A model generated the notes under the pieces. It saw nothing but the letters and a program-made list of their open reading frames with translations, was not told the origin of the DNA and made no database searches. Of a stretch of DNA of 64,000 nt, positions 27,619 through 36,189 are shown piece after piece (within the stretch, counting starts at the first letter, position 1; the number at the start of each line of letters is the position of its first letter). Origin of the DNA: Armatimonadota bacterium (lineage in GTDB: Bacteria > Armatimonadota > UBA5829 > DTJY01); NCBI GenBank assembly GCA_017993055.1, contig JAGONM010000014.1, positions 1-64,000 on the forward strand, in the 5' to 3' direction. The position numbers were made by a program, and so were the translations under genes.

Positions 27619-27654
27619 CTAGCCCCCAGCGTCACCTCTTTGACTATTTTCCAT
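27619..27654 (-). CDS. possible 11-codon leader peptide
   Basis: ATG 27654 is 10 nt after an AGGAGG core and reads MENSQRGDAGG before a TAG. A second frame begins at GTG 27662 and reads ATWKIVKEVTLGARF to a TAG at 27612-27614, but its start overlaps the ribosome site. Either could be a leader peptide; neither matches a family with confidence. Confidence 0.25.
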   Translation of the reverse strand: MENSQRGDAGG

Positions 27655-27717
27655 GTAGCCACCACCTCCTTATAGGATCGCCAATGGCGTTCGCTCCGCA
27701 CTGCGGAACGTACATCC

Positions 27718-27746
27718 AGTGTAACAGAACACGCCTGACCTGTCAA
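27718..27746 (-). promoter_or_regulatory. strong sigma70 promoter of the structured leader
   Basis: On the minus strand: TTGACA (27741-27746), a 17-nt spacer, TACACT (27718-27723). Transcription should start near 27711. Confidence 0.7.
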
Positions 27747-27800
27747 AGGAATCCTGCGGCGGCAAGCGCTCTCTGCAAGAAAACAGGTATTTTTGCCTGC

Positions 27801-27829
27801 TTGACCGACAGGCCCTTCCGTGGTAACCT
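27801..27829 (+). promoter_or_regulatory. possible promoter for the lysine-rich mini-protein
   Basis: TTGACC (27801-27806), 17 nt, TAACCT (27824-27829). The -10 is weak. It is the best candidate in the region and would give a leader of about 125 nt. Confidence 0.3.
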
Positions 27830-27962
27830 ATGATTAACCGCAAGGCCGCTTCATTATTCAAGAAGAAGCTGAGTAGTTGGCTAGATTTTAGAACGCGTCG
27901 GTATGGGGATTATGCGAAGCGAGTTCGATCAAGCGGCAGTCCGCCGGAAAGGAGCCGGGAGA

Positions 27963-28103
27963 ATGGCACATTCCAGAGACCGCGGAAACGACGGAAAGAA
28001 GAAGCGGAAGAAGAAAGACAAGCAGAGACTGGACATCCACGACGGCTTGCTTCACAGCCGAGTGCAGGCGCAGCCGGGCAAGTCCGCTCCGCACGACGGG
28101 TAA
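27963..28103 (+). CDS. small lysine-rich basic protein
   Basis: This 46-aa frame starts at ATG 27963 with AAGGAG 8 nt upstream. It encodes a strongly basic N-terminal half (GKKKRKKKDKQR) followed by a neutral tail ending in PHDG. Earlier in-frame starts exist but lack ribosome sites. The composition suggests nucleic-acid or ribosome binding, or low complexity without function. No family was recognised. A hairpin follows the stop. Confidence 0.45.
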   Translation: MAHSRDRGNDGKKKRKKKDKQRLDIHDGLLHSRVQAQPGKSAPHDG

Positions 28104-28113
28104 CCGGTTCTTT

Positions 28114-28152
28114 GGGGAGGACCCTCTCGCCCGGACGGAGAGCGCCCTCCCT
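28114..28152. terminator. nested hairpin between convergent genes
   Basis: GGGGAGG pairs with CCTCCC across an inner CTCTC...GAGAG stem. It lies between the mini-protein stop and the stop of the large convergent gene at 28158. There is no strong T tract, so termination efficiency is uncertain. Confidence 0.35.
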
Positions 28153-28157
28153 CATGT

Positions 28158-31100
28158 TCACTCTACCGCATTCGTATCCGGTTGTTCGCGTTTATCGGCT
28201 GCCGGGTCTGTCGGTTTCTCTACGCTTGCCCCCGGTGCTTGCCTCATCTCATGGTTTATCAGGTCAATGACGAACTTGTTCTCCCCGCCCGTCACCATCT
28301 TCACGACTGAGAGCGTCCGCGCCTCGTCGTATACCCATCCGATCGGCGCTGCTGATATGTCCTTCAAGAGATTGATTGCCTTCCCGTTCAGTTCGAATGA
28401 CTCCGGGCGATAGACGCCGCTGACCACGGCGTAGATCGTTGCTCCCACAGCATAGTTGAACTCGGACCTGATCCAGTCCATCGAGTAGTTCATTTTCAGG
28501 CTCTGTGCGGGGAGCGTCAACGTGAGCATCTGGGACTGGCGGTCGAGCACCTTCTGCGTCGCCGGCTCCGTGTCCATGCCCAACTCGCGCATGAGGTTTC
28601 GGGCGATAAGGCGCGGGTTGATATCCCAGTGGTACTGCTCCTTGCCGAGGATCGGGCTGAAGGCGTCCGGGTACATGCCGGCGTTCTGGGGGTATTCCTT
28701 CTTTGTGTACTGCTGCTGCTGGACCGCGCAATGGAGGATTCCCCGCGCGATCTGCTTCCAGGGCATTGAGCTATCGTGTTCCGCGAGCTTGTCGAGCGCG
28801 TAGCCGTATTCGAGACCGCACCATTGTACGATCACCCCGAACCACGGCTGCTTGTCGTACCATGTCGAGCCGAAGACCGGGATCGTTCCGTAGCGCATGA
28901 TCGGTTGGTCGGCCGCGCTCCAGAGGTAGACGAACGGCAGGCCCGACTTCGCCCAGTAGACTGCCCGGTCGAGATACCGCTTCTCGTCGGTGATTCGGTA
29001 GCCGTTCAGATACGCGGTCACGAGGTGCGCCGATGCCAGGATATCCGGCACGTGCAGAGGAAGCTCCCAGGTCTGCGCGCCCTCGGGTCGGGCCGTAGTA
29101 TCGAGAAATGCGAGTCCCTTGAGGCCGGCGTCACGGGCAGTCGCGTCTCCGGTGATGAGCGCGTGTTCCAGGAGTTCCTTTGACCGCAGTGCGGTCAGGC
29201 CGGACGAAGTGTCTCCGGGTGTCCCGAAGACCTCGTGCTCCTTGTCCGGCGTGTAAGCCCATGACCCGTCCTCGCGCTGGCTCTTGATCAGCGACTCTGC
29301 GTGCGCAAACGCCCTCGTCAGCGCCGCCGGCACGTCACCCGCATACAGCGCCGTGCTTAGAGGCAGGTCTGCCCTGACGGCTTCGATTGCCGGATTCACA
29401 ACCGCTGCGATCTCCTCGCTCTTCTTTGCGTCATACGTTCGGTTGTTGCGCGCGTACAGGTAGTTCGCGATCATAGCGTCGAAGCTCACCGGGCCGGTGA
29501 TGGTGTGGTTCCATCCCGCTTTATCCTTGATCCACGCGGTACCGAGGAACGCCTCCTCGCTCAGGTTCATCATCTCGTACGGCTTGAGACCTGTCTCGGG
29601 CGGCTCCGGGACGCCGTGTCGCGCAACCCACTCGCCGACCGCGTCGAGGATCGTCGCAGATTCCGACCGCACGCCCAGCGTAGCCTCCAGACGAAGCGAG
29701 TTCCCGGCCTCCAGTCTGAACGGCCTGTCCGCGACGACTCTGTTCTCCGGCGTGTAGTCCGGCACCGACGGCGCGAAGATTCCCATCAGATGGTTCTCCT
29801 GCCCGTCGAGGAAGTTCGGCGAGGCGAAGACCGATGCGGGACGGTCCGTTCCCGCCGCCCACTTCTGGAGCGGGTCCCACTCGAGCGTGACCAGCGTGCT
29901 TCCATTCCGGATGGCCATCAGCGGGATTGTGACCTTGTTCGGGTGCGGGACGGTCCGGAGGTTGTCCGGCGGATGGACGAACTCAGTTCCGGACGACTGC
30001 TCGGTCAACAGGTATTCGAGGCCGGGAAACAGTCCCTCGTCTTTTCTCGCGCCGAACCCGCCGTCTCCTGCGCAGACCATCGGCCCGGAGAAGTGGCCGA
30101 TGTCCAGCGGCTTGTCGGTCTTGACGGAGTGCGAGATCGAGACGTTCGGCCGATCGGGCTCCATCTTGAAGACCCATTCGAACGAACACGAGGAGTTGCC
30201 GACCTTCTTTCTCAAGTTAAGCGTGACGGAATCAGCATCGTTGTGGGACTCAATCGGACGCAGGACCTGCTCCTCCCCCTCGCCGGTAACCAGCCTGCCG
30301 AAGGAACCGGATGCTACCTGCTCCCACCCGTCGCCCTTGGGGATGTTTGCGGTCCACGCCGCGAACGCGTCGCCCGACCTCAGGAAGAGTATCCGAAGTT
30401 TCGGGTTCTGCAGGACTCTCAGGCCATCACCGAAGACGCGCGTGCTTACACTGTCTCCAGGCGGTCCCGGGTCAGTGGTGGGTGTAACGAGTGCTACCGA
30501 TCTGACAGCGCTCGGGCCTCCACCGTCCTTCGTGCTCAGCACGGCCCCCACGTACAGGATGCCCTTACTCTCGTCGGGAGCGAGAGCGCATTCGATGACT
30601 TTCCTCTCTCCCGAGAGCAGCTTGCCGATCGGCTGTGCCGAAATCTTCTTCATTAGAGGATAGCCGAGGTAGATCGGCGTCCCGTCGTCGTTCGCCGCGC
30701 TCTGAGCGAACTCGACCGTCGCGCCGTCCGACACGCTCAAGTCTCCTTCGCCGACGTTTCTGATCACCGCGCGGAGAGTCGCCGGTCTGTCCCTGTAGAT
30801 CAGGGCGCTCGTCGGCCCGAAGGACTCGATCTCGAGCGAAGGGGCAAACGCGTAGACTCCGAGTTCTGCAGCGCCGTGAGAGGTACTAACCCGTACTGAA
30901 TGAGCCCCGTCGGCGTTGAAGTCGAACCTTGCAGCAGCTAGTTTGTCCTCTGCCAGGGGTACGGTCAGAGACTCCCCGAGCGTCGCACCTGATTCGGCGA
31001 GTGGGAACACTGAAGCGGTGCCGTCGTTCTTGGACTTGACCAGCACGAGGCCGCTGGACACCGGCGCCAGGTCCTTGTCGAGAACGTTCTCGGACAGCCG

Positions 31101-31625
31101 CACGATCTGAGGAGTTCCCCAGTTCGCCCAGTCGTAGTTTGTGTTTTGCTTGCCCCTGCTGACCAGCGCGACCCTGATCTTCTTCCCGGCCCGAGAAGTC
31201 AGATCCGACGCGCCTTCCCTCCATCCGGGGTCTCGGACGTCCGTCTCGAACTCCTTCCTGCCGTTGATCCTCAACTCGAAAACCACTCCGTCGTACGGAT
31301 GCTCCGAATCGTTCGCCGGGATCCCGTCGGTCAGCCCGACGCCGCACACCAGAACCAGCTTCTCGCCGGACTTCAGCTTCGGCAGCGTGACCTCGTACTC
31401 CGCGACCGCATCGCCCGCTCCGGTAGGGTGAAGGAAGACGGACTTTCTCTCGATCCCGCCCGACTTTGCCTTCTTGGCGCCTGGTGACATCGCGTTCGAG
31501 ATCTTTGCCTCCGGGTAACGTTCGAAGAAATCGTAGACTACCGTCGCGCCTCCCGCGAATGCGGCCGAGGCGACGGTTGCCGCGCAGAACGCCGCTGTCA
31601 GCAGATGGGTTGTGTACTTGATCAT
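28158..31625 (-). CDS. very large secreted protein with CARDB-like and alpha-toroid regions
   Basis: This protein of about 1155 aa starts MIKYTTHLLTAAF with a clear signal peptide ending AAFAGG. The N-terminal third looks like a carbohydrate-binding beta-sandwich (GEKLVLVCGVGLTDGIP; FELRINGRKEFETDV). It is followed by a CARDB-like adhesion module (PATLRAVIRNVGEGDLSV). The C-terminal third is helical with squalene-cyclase/toroid-like repeats (SLIKSQREDGSWAYTP; LKGLAFLDTT). This suggests an exported glycan-active enzyme or binding protein; no family was secured. ATG 31625 has GAGGAG 8 nt upstream. The frame stays open far upstream, but that part is only antisense to trpB2. It lies downstream of trpB2 beyond a terminator. 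Confidence 0.6.
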   Translation of the reverse strand: MIKYTTHLLTAAFCAATVASAAFAGGATVVYDFFERYPEAKISNAMSPGAKKAKSGGIERKSVFLHPTGAGDAVAEYEVTLPKLKSGEKLVLVCGVGLTDGIPANDSEHPYDGVVFELRINGRKEFETDVRDPGWREGASDLTSRAGKKIRVALVSRGKQNTNYDWANWGTPQIVRLSENVLDKDLAPVSSGLVLVKSKNDGTASVFPLAESGATLGESLTVPLAEDKLAAARFDFNADGAHSVRVSTSHGAAELGVYAFAPSLEIESFGPTSALIYRDRPATLRAVIRNVGEGDLSVSDGATVEFAQSAANDDGTPIYLGYPLMKKISAQPIGKLLSGERKVIECALAPDESKGILYVGAVLSTKDGGGPSAVRSVALVTPTTDPGPPGDSVSTRVFGDGLRVLQNPKLRILFLRSGDAFAAWTANIPKGDGWEQVASGSFGRLVTGEGEEQVLRPIESHNDADSVTLNLRKKVGNSSCSFEWVFKMEPDRPNVSISHSVKTDKPLDIGHFSGPMVCAGDGGFGARKDEGLFPGLEYLLTEQSSGTEFVHPPDNLRTVPHPNKVTIPLMAIRNGSTLVTLEWDPLQKWAAGTDRPASVFASPNFLDGQENHLMGIFAPSVPDYTPENRVVADRPFRLEAGNSLRLEATLGVRSESATILDAVGEWVARHGVPEPPETGLKPYEMMNLSEEAFLGTAWIKDKAGWNHTITGPVSFDAMIANYLYARNNRTYDAKKSEEIAAVVNPAIEAVRADLPLSTALYAGDVPAALTRAFAHAESLIKSQREDGSWAYTPDKEHEVFGTPGDTSSGLTALRSKELLEHALITGDATARDAGLKGLAFLDTTARPEGAQTWELPLHVPDILASAHLVTAYLNGYRITDEKRYLDRAVYWAKSGLPFVYLWSAADQPIMRYGTIPVFGSTWYDKQPWFGVIVQWCGLEYGYALDKLAEHDSSMPWKQIARGILHCAVQQQQYTKKEYPQNAGMYPDAFSPILGKEQYHWDINPRLIARNLMRELGMDTEPATQKVLDRQSQMLTLTLPAQSLKMNYSMDWIRSEFNYAVGATIYAVVSGVYRPESFELNGKAINLLKDISAAPIGWVYDEARTLSVVKMVTGGENKFVIDLINHEMRQAPGASVEKPTDPAADKREQPDTNAVE

Positions 31626-31692
31626 CTTTTCTCCTCGGATAGAGCTTCCTGAAGGTTCATACGTTGGGAGGGCCGGTTTCGGCACAAGTTGC

Positions 31693-31721
31693 AAGAGGGG
31701 AAGATGCGCCATCTCCCCCTC
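31693..31721 (-). terminator. rho-independent terminator after trpB2
   Basis: 13-nt arms (31693-31705 and 31709-31721, one mismatch) close a CGC loop. On the minus strand they are followed by TTGCAACTTG. It lies 36 bp after the trpB2 stop and separates it from the large secreted-protein gene. Confidence 0.65.
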
Positions 31722-31756
31722 TCGTTCCTCATGTTCGGTTGTTCCGTGTCGAGACC

Positions 31757-33058
31757 CTACACGTCTATCAGTTTTCCACTGAAGTAGGAGTCGTACGCGG
31801 CCAGATCGAGCAACCCGTGTCCGCTGAGGTTGAAGAGGATCACCTTCTCCTTCCCCTCTTCCTTCGCGCGCATCGCCTCGTCGAGCACGGCCTTTACCGC
31901 ATGTGAGCTCTCCGGCGCCGGGATGATGCCCTCTGTGCGGGCGAAGCCTACTGCCGCCTCGAAGACCGGAGTCTGCGGGTAGGCGACGCCTTCGATGAAG
32001 CCCTTGTCCACGAGCAGGCTGACCAACGGGGCCATTCCGTGGTAGCGCAGTCCGCCTGCGTGAATGCCCGGCGGCATGAAGTTGTGGCCGAGTGTGTGCA
32101 TCTTCAGCAGAGGAGTCATCTCTGCAGTGTCGCCGAAGTCGTACTTGTACGGGCCTGTGGTGATCGTCGGGCACGCGCTGGGCTCGACTGCCACGAAGCG
32201 AATGTTCTTTCCTGCGAACTTGTCCGGCATGAAGGGGAACGCCAGGCCGGCGAAGTTGCTTCCGCCGCCGACGCATCCGATCACTACATCCGGATAGGCA
32301 TTCGCCATCGCCATCTGCTTGATGGCTTCCTGGCCGATCACGGTCTGGTGCAGCATGACGTGGTTCAGCACGCTGCCCAGGGAGTACTTGACCTTGGGGT
32401 CGGAGATCGCGTCTTCTATGGCCTCACTGATGGCGATTCCCAGGCTGCCGGGGCAGTCGGGGTCCTCTGCGAGCACCTTGCGTCCGTAAGATGTGTGCTC
32501 GCTCGGGCTCGGATAGATTGTCGCGCCGTAGACGTTCATCATGAACTTGCGGTACGGCTTCTGGTTGTAGCTGACCTTCACCATGTAGACGGTGCAGTCG
32601 AGATCGAAGAACTTGCAGGCCATAGAGAGTGCGGTGCCCCACTGGCCGGCGCCCGTCTCGGTCGCGATACGGTTGACGCCTTCCTGCTTGTTGTAGTACG
32701 CCTGGGCTACCGCGGTGTTTCCCTTGTGGCTGCCGACGGGGCTTGCCCCTTCCCACTTGTAGAAAATCTTCGCGGGCGTCTCCAGGGCCTTCTCCCACTT
32801 GGTAGCTCTGTACAGTGGGGTGGGCCGCCAGATGCTCAGGATGTCGAGCACCGGATCCGGGATCGGTATCCACCGGTCCGTGCTGACCTCCTGCATGATA
32901 ACGCCCATCGGGAAGATCGGCGCCAGGTCGTCGGGGCCTGCTGGCTGCTTCGTCCCGGGATGCAGCGGTGGAGGAGGCGGCGAATCGAGATCCGCGGCCA
33001 CGTTGTACCACTGCCTCGGGAGGTCCTTCGGGCTTAGAAGAAACTGGCGGTCATCCAT
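31757..33058 (-). CDS. trpB: tryptophan synthase beta chain, TrpB2 type
   Basis: This 433-aa PLP enzyme would join indole and serine to form tryptophan. It belongs to the TrpB2 subgroup: long N-terminus with [19 protein letters not shown] Lys in [29 protein letters not shown], the phosphate-cup motif [15 protein letters not shown] (here [12 protein letters not shown]) and the TrpB2-like [12 protein letters not shown]. TrpB2 enzymes often act without a TrpA partner, in indole salvage; no other trp gene is nearby. ATG 33058 has AAAGGAGG 10 nt upstream; an upstream in-frame Met would run through the promoter. It has its own promoter at 33144-33172. Confidence 0.9.
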   Translation of the reverse strand: MDDRQFLLSPKDLPRQWYNVAADLDSPPPPPLHPGTKQPAGPDDLAPIFPMGVIMQEVSTDRWIPIPDPVLDILSIWRPTPLYRATKWEKALETPAKIFYKWEGASPVGSHKGNTAVAQAYYNKQEGVNRIATETGAGQWGTALSMACKFFDLDCTVYMVKVSYNQKPYRKFMMNVYGATIYPSPSEHTSYGRKVLAEDPDCPGSLGIAISEAIEDAISDPKVKYSLGSVLNHVMLHQTVIGQEAIKQMAMANAYPDVVIGCVGGGSNFAGLAFPFMPDKFAGKNIRFVAVEPSACPTITTGPYKYDFGDTAEMTPLLKMHTLGHNFMPPGIHAGGLRYHGMAPLVSLLVDKGFIEGVAYPQTPVFEAAVGFARTEGIIPAPESSHAVKAVLDEAMRAKEEGKEKVILFNLSGHGLLDLAAYDSYFSGKLIDV

Positions 33059-33143
33059 TCTGAGGTTTCCTCCTTTGATGTGGGAATGCCCGCGCACAAC
33101 AACCTGCGGTTCGTCGCAGCAGCGGCCGGGCGAAACACGGTCC

Positions 33144-33172
33144 ATATTATACCCGTTCTGCGCATAAGTCAA
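33144..33172 (-). promoter_or_regulatory. trpB2 promoter
   Basis: On the minus strand: TTGACT (33167-33172), 17 nt, TAATAT (33144-33149); TATAAT 2 nt closer (33146-33151) is an alternative. The leader is about 80 nt. Confidence 0.55.
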
Positions 33173-33217
33173 CACTCAGTCCGGCGACTATCCGGTGAAG
33201 GCGCTGCCGGAGGTCGT

Positions 33218-33246
33218 TTGACAAGCGGAGGGTACGCTTCTATACT
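33218..33246 (+). promoter_or_regulatory. ggt promoter
   Basis: TTGACA (33218-33223), 17 nt, TATACT (33241-33246): a near-consensus sigma70 promoter with a 36-nt leader before the ggt ATG. It is back to back with the trpB2 promoter. Confidence 0.75.
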
Positions 33247-33288
33247 TCACATAGTCGGGACTGCACGCCACGAATTGGAGTGTATATC

Positions 33289-34884
33289 ATGGCGATTTCA
33301 TTGAACGATGTCCGCGCATCGCGAGGAATGGTCACTTCGGACAACCCTCTTGCCTCACGGGTTGGACTCGATATCATGCGCGCCGGAGGCAACGCAGTGG
33401 ACATGGCGGTCGCGACCGCGCTGGCCCTGTGCGTTGTGAAACCTTCGTCGAACGGCATCGGCGGCTATGGCGGTACGATGGTCATCTGCATGGCCGGCAC
33501 GGGCGAGGTAGCCAGTATTGACTACAACACCCGCGCTCCGATGGCCGCTTCCGAGGATATGTTCGAGCCGGTACTCCCCGCGGAGAATACCAACGTCGGC
33601 GGGTTCGGTGGCGTGGAGGACCGCAGGAATATGTTCGGGCCGCTCGCGGTCTCGGTGCCGGGCACGGTGGCCGGACTCTCACTCGCAGCGCAGAGGTTCG
33701 GCCGCCTGGGCTGGTCCAATCTCGTTCAGCCTGCCGTGAATCTCGCCGCAGACGGATTCACTGTCTGGCCGGGACTGAGCGCCAACATCAAGGGCCTGAT
33801 TGACAACGCGGATCCCGAGTCTGCGGCGGCGTTTCTGCCGGACGGTCTGATCCCCGCAGACGGCGAGACGCTCCGCCTGCCGGACCTGGCGAACCTGCTG
33901 AAGGCCCTCGCGGACGATCCCGCTTCCTTCTACCGGGGCAAGCCCGCCCGCATGATAGCCGAGAGAGTCCGCGCGATGGGCGGTATACTCACTGAGGAGG
34001 ACATGGCGCGGTTCGCGGTCGAGGTATCGGAGCCGCTCTCGCTCGACTATCGGGGGCACAGGGTCTACGCCTGCACAGGAGTTGCCGGAAGCCCGACTGC
34101 TCTCCAGGTGATGGCCGTGATGCAGATGCTTCACCCCGATCCTTGCTCGCCCGAAGATCCGGCGTACTGGGGAGACCTTGCAGACACGCTGGTGCTCTCT
34201 TGGCATGATCGTCTGTCACTTCTGGGAGACGTTCCCGGCCTCGGCGATCTGATCGCTCGCCTGATGTCGCCTGAATACGCGGAGACTCTCGCGTCCAGGG
34301 TGCGCGCAGGGGGCATCGCTCGGACTCAGGAAGGCTTTGACTCGACGAAGTGCACCGTCCACGTGAACGCGTGCGATGCCGACCGGAATATGGTGTCGCT
34401 GACTCAGACTCACGGTGGAGGATACGGTTCCAGAGTGGTGGTGCCCGGTCTTGGCATCGTCCTCGGGCACGGCATGTCTCGATTCAATCCCGCCGCTGGG
34501 CATCCGAACTCGCCCGGGCCGTGGAAACAGCCTCTTCACAACATGACTCCGATGATCATCACCAGGGACGGCCGACCGGTAGCCTCGATCGGGCTTCCGG
34601 GTGGGCGGACGATCCCGAGTCTGCTTCCGCAGTTCGTTGCGGATATCGTGGATTGGGGGATGACGGCGGCGGGGCAACTGAGTTTCCCGAGGATTCACAC
34701 ACAGGGCGGCCCGATCCAGCACACCGTTGACCTGCCGGAATCGGCGAAGTCGGCGATGGCGGATCGAGGGCATGAGCTGGTGCAGGTGGAGGCGATCGGC
34801 GGGATAGCGTCGAGCATCGTGATCGAGGACGGTGCAATCTGCGGCGCCTCGCTGGGCGGTGAGAACGCGGCGCTGGGTGCATAA
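33289..34884 (+). CDS. ggt: gamma-glutamyltransferase family Ntn-hydrolase
   Basis: This 531-aa proenzyme of the GGT family would transfer or hydrolyse gamma-glutamyl groups, for example from glutathione. N-terminal hallmark: ASRGMVTSDNPLASRVGLDIMRAGGNAVDMA. The autocleavage nucleophile is Thr356 in STKCTVHVNACDADRNMVSL, where most GGTs read TTH; the second Thr is Val here. Other family motifs are LTQTHGGGYGSRV, PLHNMTPMI and IGLPGGRTI. No signal peptide is visible, so it is probably cytoplasmic, unlike classical GGT, and it may belong to the GGT-like/cephalosporin-acylase branch. ATG 33289 has TTGGAG 8 nt upstream; GTG 33280 overlaps that site. It has its own promoter and converges with the DMT pair. 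Confidence 0.85.
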   Translation: MAISLNDVRASRGMVTSDNPLASRVGLDIMRAGGNAVDMAVATALALCVVKPSSNGIGGYGGTMVICMAGTGEVASIDYNTRAPMAASEDMFEPVLPAENTNVGGFGGVEDRRNMFGPLAVSVPGTVAGLSLAAQRFGRLGWSNLVQPAVNLAADGFTVWPGLSANIKGLIDNADPESAAAFLPDGLIPADGETLRLPDLANLLKALADDPASFYRGKPARMIAERVRAMGGILTEEDMARFAVEVSEPLSLDYRGHRVYACTGVAGSPTALQVMAVMQMLHPDPCSPEDPAYWGDLADTLVLSWHDRLSLLGDVPGLGDLIARLMSPEYAETLASRVRAGGIARTQEGFDSTKCTVHVNACDADRNMVSLTQTHGGGYGSRVVVPGLGIVLGHGMSRFNPAAGHPNSPGPWKQPLHNMTPMIITRDGRPVASIGLPGGRTIPSLLPQFVADIVDWGMTAAGQLSFPRIHTQGGPIQHTVDLPESAKSAMADRGHELVQVEAIGGIASSIVIEDGAICGASLGGENAALGA

Positions 34885-34926
34885 CGCCTCACCTTGATGA
34901 GCGACGGCGCAGCCCCTCCTGTGTGA

Positions 34927-35334
34927 TCAGTAGATCAGCCACAGCGCGGCCAGCGACAGCCCGATCCCGATCTTCTGACTCGTAGAGAGCCGTTCCCTCC
35001 ACGCTGCGATGGAGAAGACCGCCGTCAGCAACAGGTTTCCCAGGCTGCGAACCGGGAATACCACGATCCCGCTCATCCCCTGAAGGGCCAGCAGGAAGAA
35101 CACCATGCTGATCGCGCCCGCCGTGCCCATCATCAGGCCGACGCGCCTGTCGTCGCCGCTCTGCTCCTGCCGCCTGACTCCGAGGATCACGATGCCGAGC
35201 AGGGCCGGTGTGCCGTAGAACGCCAGCATGTAGACGTCGCGGTACGGGGCCAGATTCCACTGGATCAGCGCCTTGTTCAGGATGTTCAGCACCCCGGTTA
35301 GAACGAATGCGACCATCAGCAGTAGGAAGCTCAT
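34927..35334 (-). CDS. half-size DMT/EamA-type transporter subunit B
   Basis: This 135-aa membrane protein has four to five hydrophobic helices (MSFLLLMVAFVLTGVLNIL, MLAFYGTPALLGIVILG, GAISMVFFLLALQGMSG, IGIGLSLAALWLIY). That is half of a ten-helix EamA transporter. The motif VFPVRSLGNLLLTAVFSIAAWRE matches the end of an EamA repeat. It overlaps the upstream partner by 4 nt, so a hetero-dimer is likely. The substrate is unknown. Confidence 0.65.
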   Translation of the reverse strand: MSFLLLMVAFVLTGVLNILNKALIQWNLAPYRDVYMLAFYGTPALLGIVILGVRRQEQSGDDRRVGLMMGTAGAISMVFFLLALQGMSGIVVFPVRSLGNLLLTAVFSIAAWRERLSTSQKIGIGLSLAALWLIY

Positions 35335-35762
35335 GGTCTCTCGCCCTCCGCGTTCGTTTCGTGTCTCCCGAAGAGGACGAGCGCAACCACTATAAGAAGA
35401 AGCCCGACTGTCTGTCTGGGGCTCGGGTACTCATGCCACGCGAAGATCGAGGCCAGCACGGGAAACCCGATGGAGAGGCTGATGACCGTCCAGGATGCCG
35501 AGAGTTGCCCATACCTCATGTGGTAAAAGAAGGAGAGCGTTGCGAAGAACACCATGAACCCGCCGAATACGCCCATCGCGAGCGCGAGGGGATGGTACGG
35601 CAGCTTCCCCTTGATCAGGATGTACGCGAGCATCGTCGCCGTGGAACCTATGTAGACCCACACATTGACCGCGTCGAGGTTGCAGCCTCGCCGCACCGCC
35701 AGCTTGTACGAAGCGGCGAAAAGCGTGTTGAACACGACTGTGAGAACCAGGAATATCACCAT
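35331..35762 (-). CDS. half-size DMT/EamA-type transporter subunit A
   Basis: This 143-aa membrane protein is paired with the next gene. Helices include MVIFLVLTVVFNTLFAASY, VYIGSTATMLAYILI, ALAMGVFGGFMVFFATLSF and VGLLLIVVALVLF. The loop ASWTVISLSIGFPVLASIFAWHEYPSPRQ fits the EamA repeat end. ATG 35762 is used because upstream in-frame codons are polar and overlap the non-coding spacer. The ribosome site is weak. Confidence 0.65.
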   Translation of the reverse strand: MVIFLVLTVVFNTLFAASYKLAVRRGCNLDAVNVWVYIGSTATMLAYILIKGKLPYHPLALAMGVFGGFMVFFATLSFFYHMRYGQLSASWTVISLSIGFPVLASIFAWHEYPSPRQTVGLLLIVVALVLFGRHETNAEGERP

Positions 35763-35865
35763 GTCGCTTGGGTGTACATTCCGCACGGGCCGCCCGTGAA
35801 CCTTCCGTGCTTGGCAGGAACGGGAGCGGTATGGGATAGGGAACCTCTGCGAACTGAAAAGCGTC

Positions 35866-35894
35866 TTTACAAACAAATCGGCTTGTGGTACAAT
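35866..35894 (+). promoter_or_regulatory. tRNA-Glu promoter
   Basis: TTTACA (35866-35871), 17 nt, TACAAT (35889-35894), about 32 bp before the mature tRNA. Confidence 0.65.
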
Positions 35895-35925
35895 ACGGCT
35901 GTCCCTAGTGGACATAAGTTCACAC

Positions 35926-36002
35926 GGCCCGTTCGTCTAGTGGTCAAGGATACCTGGTTCTCAGCCAGGGGATCAGGGGTTCGAATCCCCTACGGGCTAC
36001 CA
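35926..36002 (+). tRNA. tRNA-Glu(CUC)
   Basis: A cloverleaf is readable. The acceptor stem GGCCCGT pairs with ACGGGCT (G-U at 1-72). The D arm contains TCTAGTGGTCAAGGA. The anticodon loop TTCTCAG has anticodon CTC (codon GAG). The T arm is AGGGGTTCGAATCCCCT. The discriminator is A and the CCA is encoded (36000-36002). It is a single-gene unit with its own promoter and terminator. Confidence 0.95.
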
Positions 36003-36008
36003 AGTATG

Positions 36009-36045
36009 AGAGGCGGCTTTTCACTGAGGAAAGTCGCCTCTTTTT
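36009..36045 (+). terminator. rho-independent terminator of tRNA-Glu
   Basis: A 14-bp stem (AGAGGCG-GCTTTTC with GGAAAGT-CGCCTCT, two G-U pairs) and a 5-nt loop ACTGA are followed by a TTTT run. Confidence 0.9.
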
Positions 36046-36189
36046 GCATACAATGAGCCGGGTGTGGCAGGACTATGGGAAGTGTATTCGGAGTCTGAGG
36101 GTAAGTGACAGCGAATACGAACTACAGGATACTTCGGTCCGACGCCTGTCTCTATCTCCGGCATTTGCATCACAGAAAGGCCTCGTTCC

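Larger units (their letters stand above)
27536..27711 (-). ncRNA. candidate structured RNA / attenuator leader
   Basis: The predicted transcript of about 175 nt runs from the promoter at 27718-27746 to the terminator at 27542-27563. It folds readily. One hairpin is at 27692-27710 (8 bp) and one at 27679-27689 (4 bp). A hairpin lies at 27607-27627 (8 bp including two G-U pairs). A long-range helix pairs 27632-27637 with 27574-27579, closing a junction. A strong ribosome site (AAGGAGGTGG, 27662-27671) sits in the middle with a tiny reading frame. No known riboswitch or RNA family was recognised. It could be an independent sRNA or a leader of the DUF4139-like gene. Confidence 0.4.

Noticed and set aside
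31626-32276. Upstream extension of the large secreted protein into the trpB2 gene
   Set aside because: The extension is Arg/His-rich shadow sequence, while the signal peptide and ribosome site fix the start at 31625.
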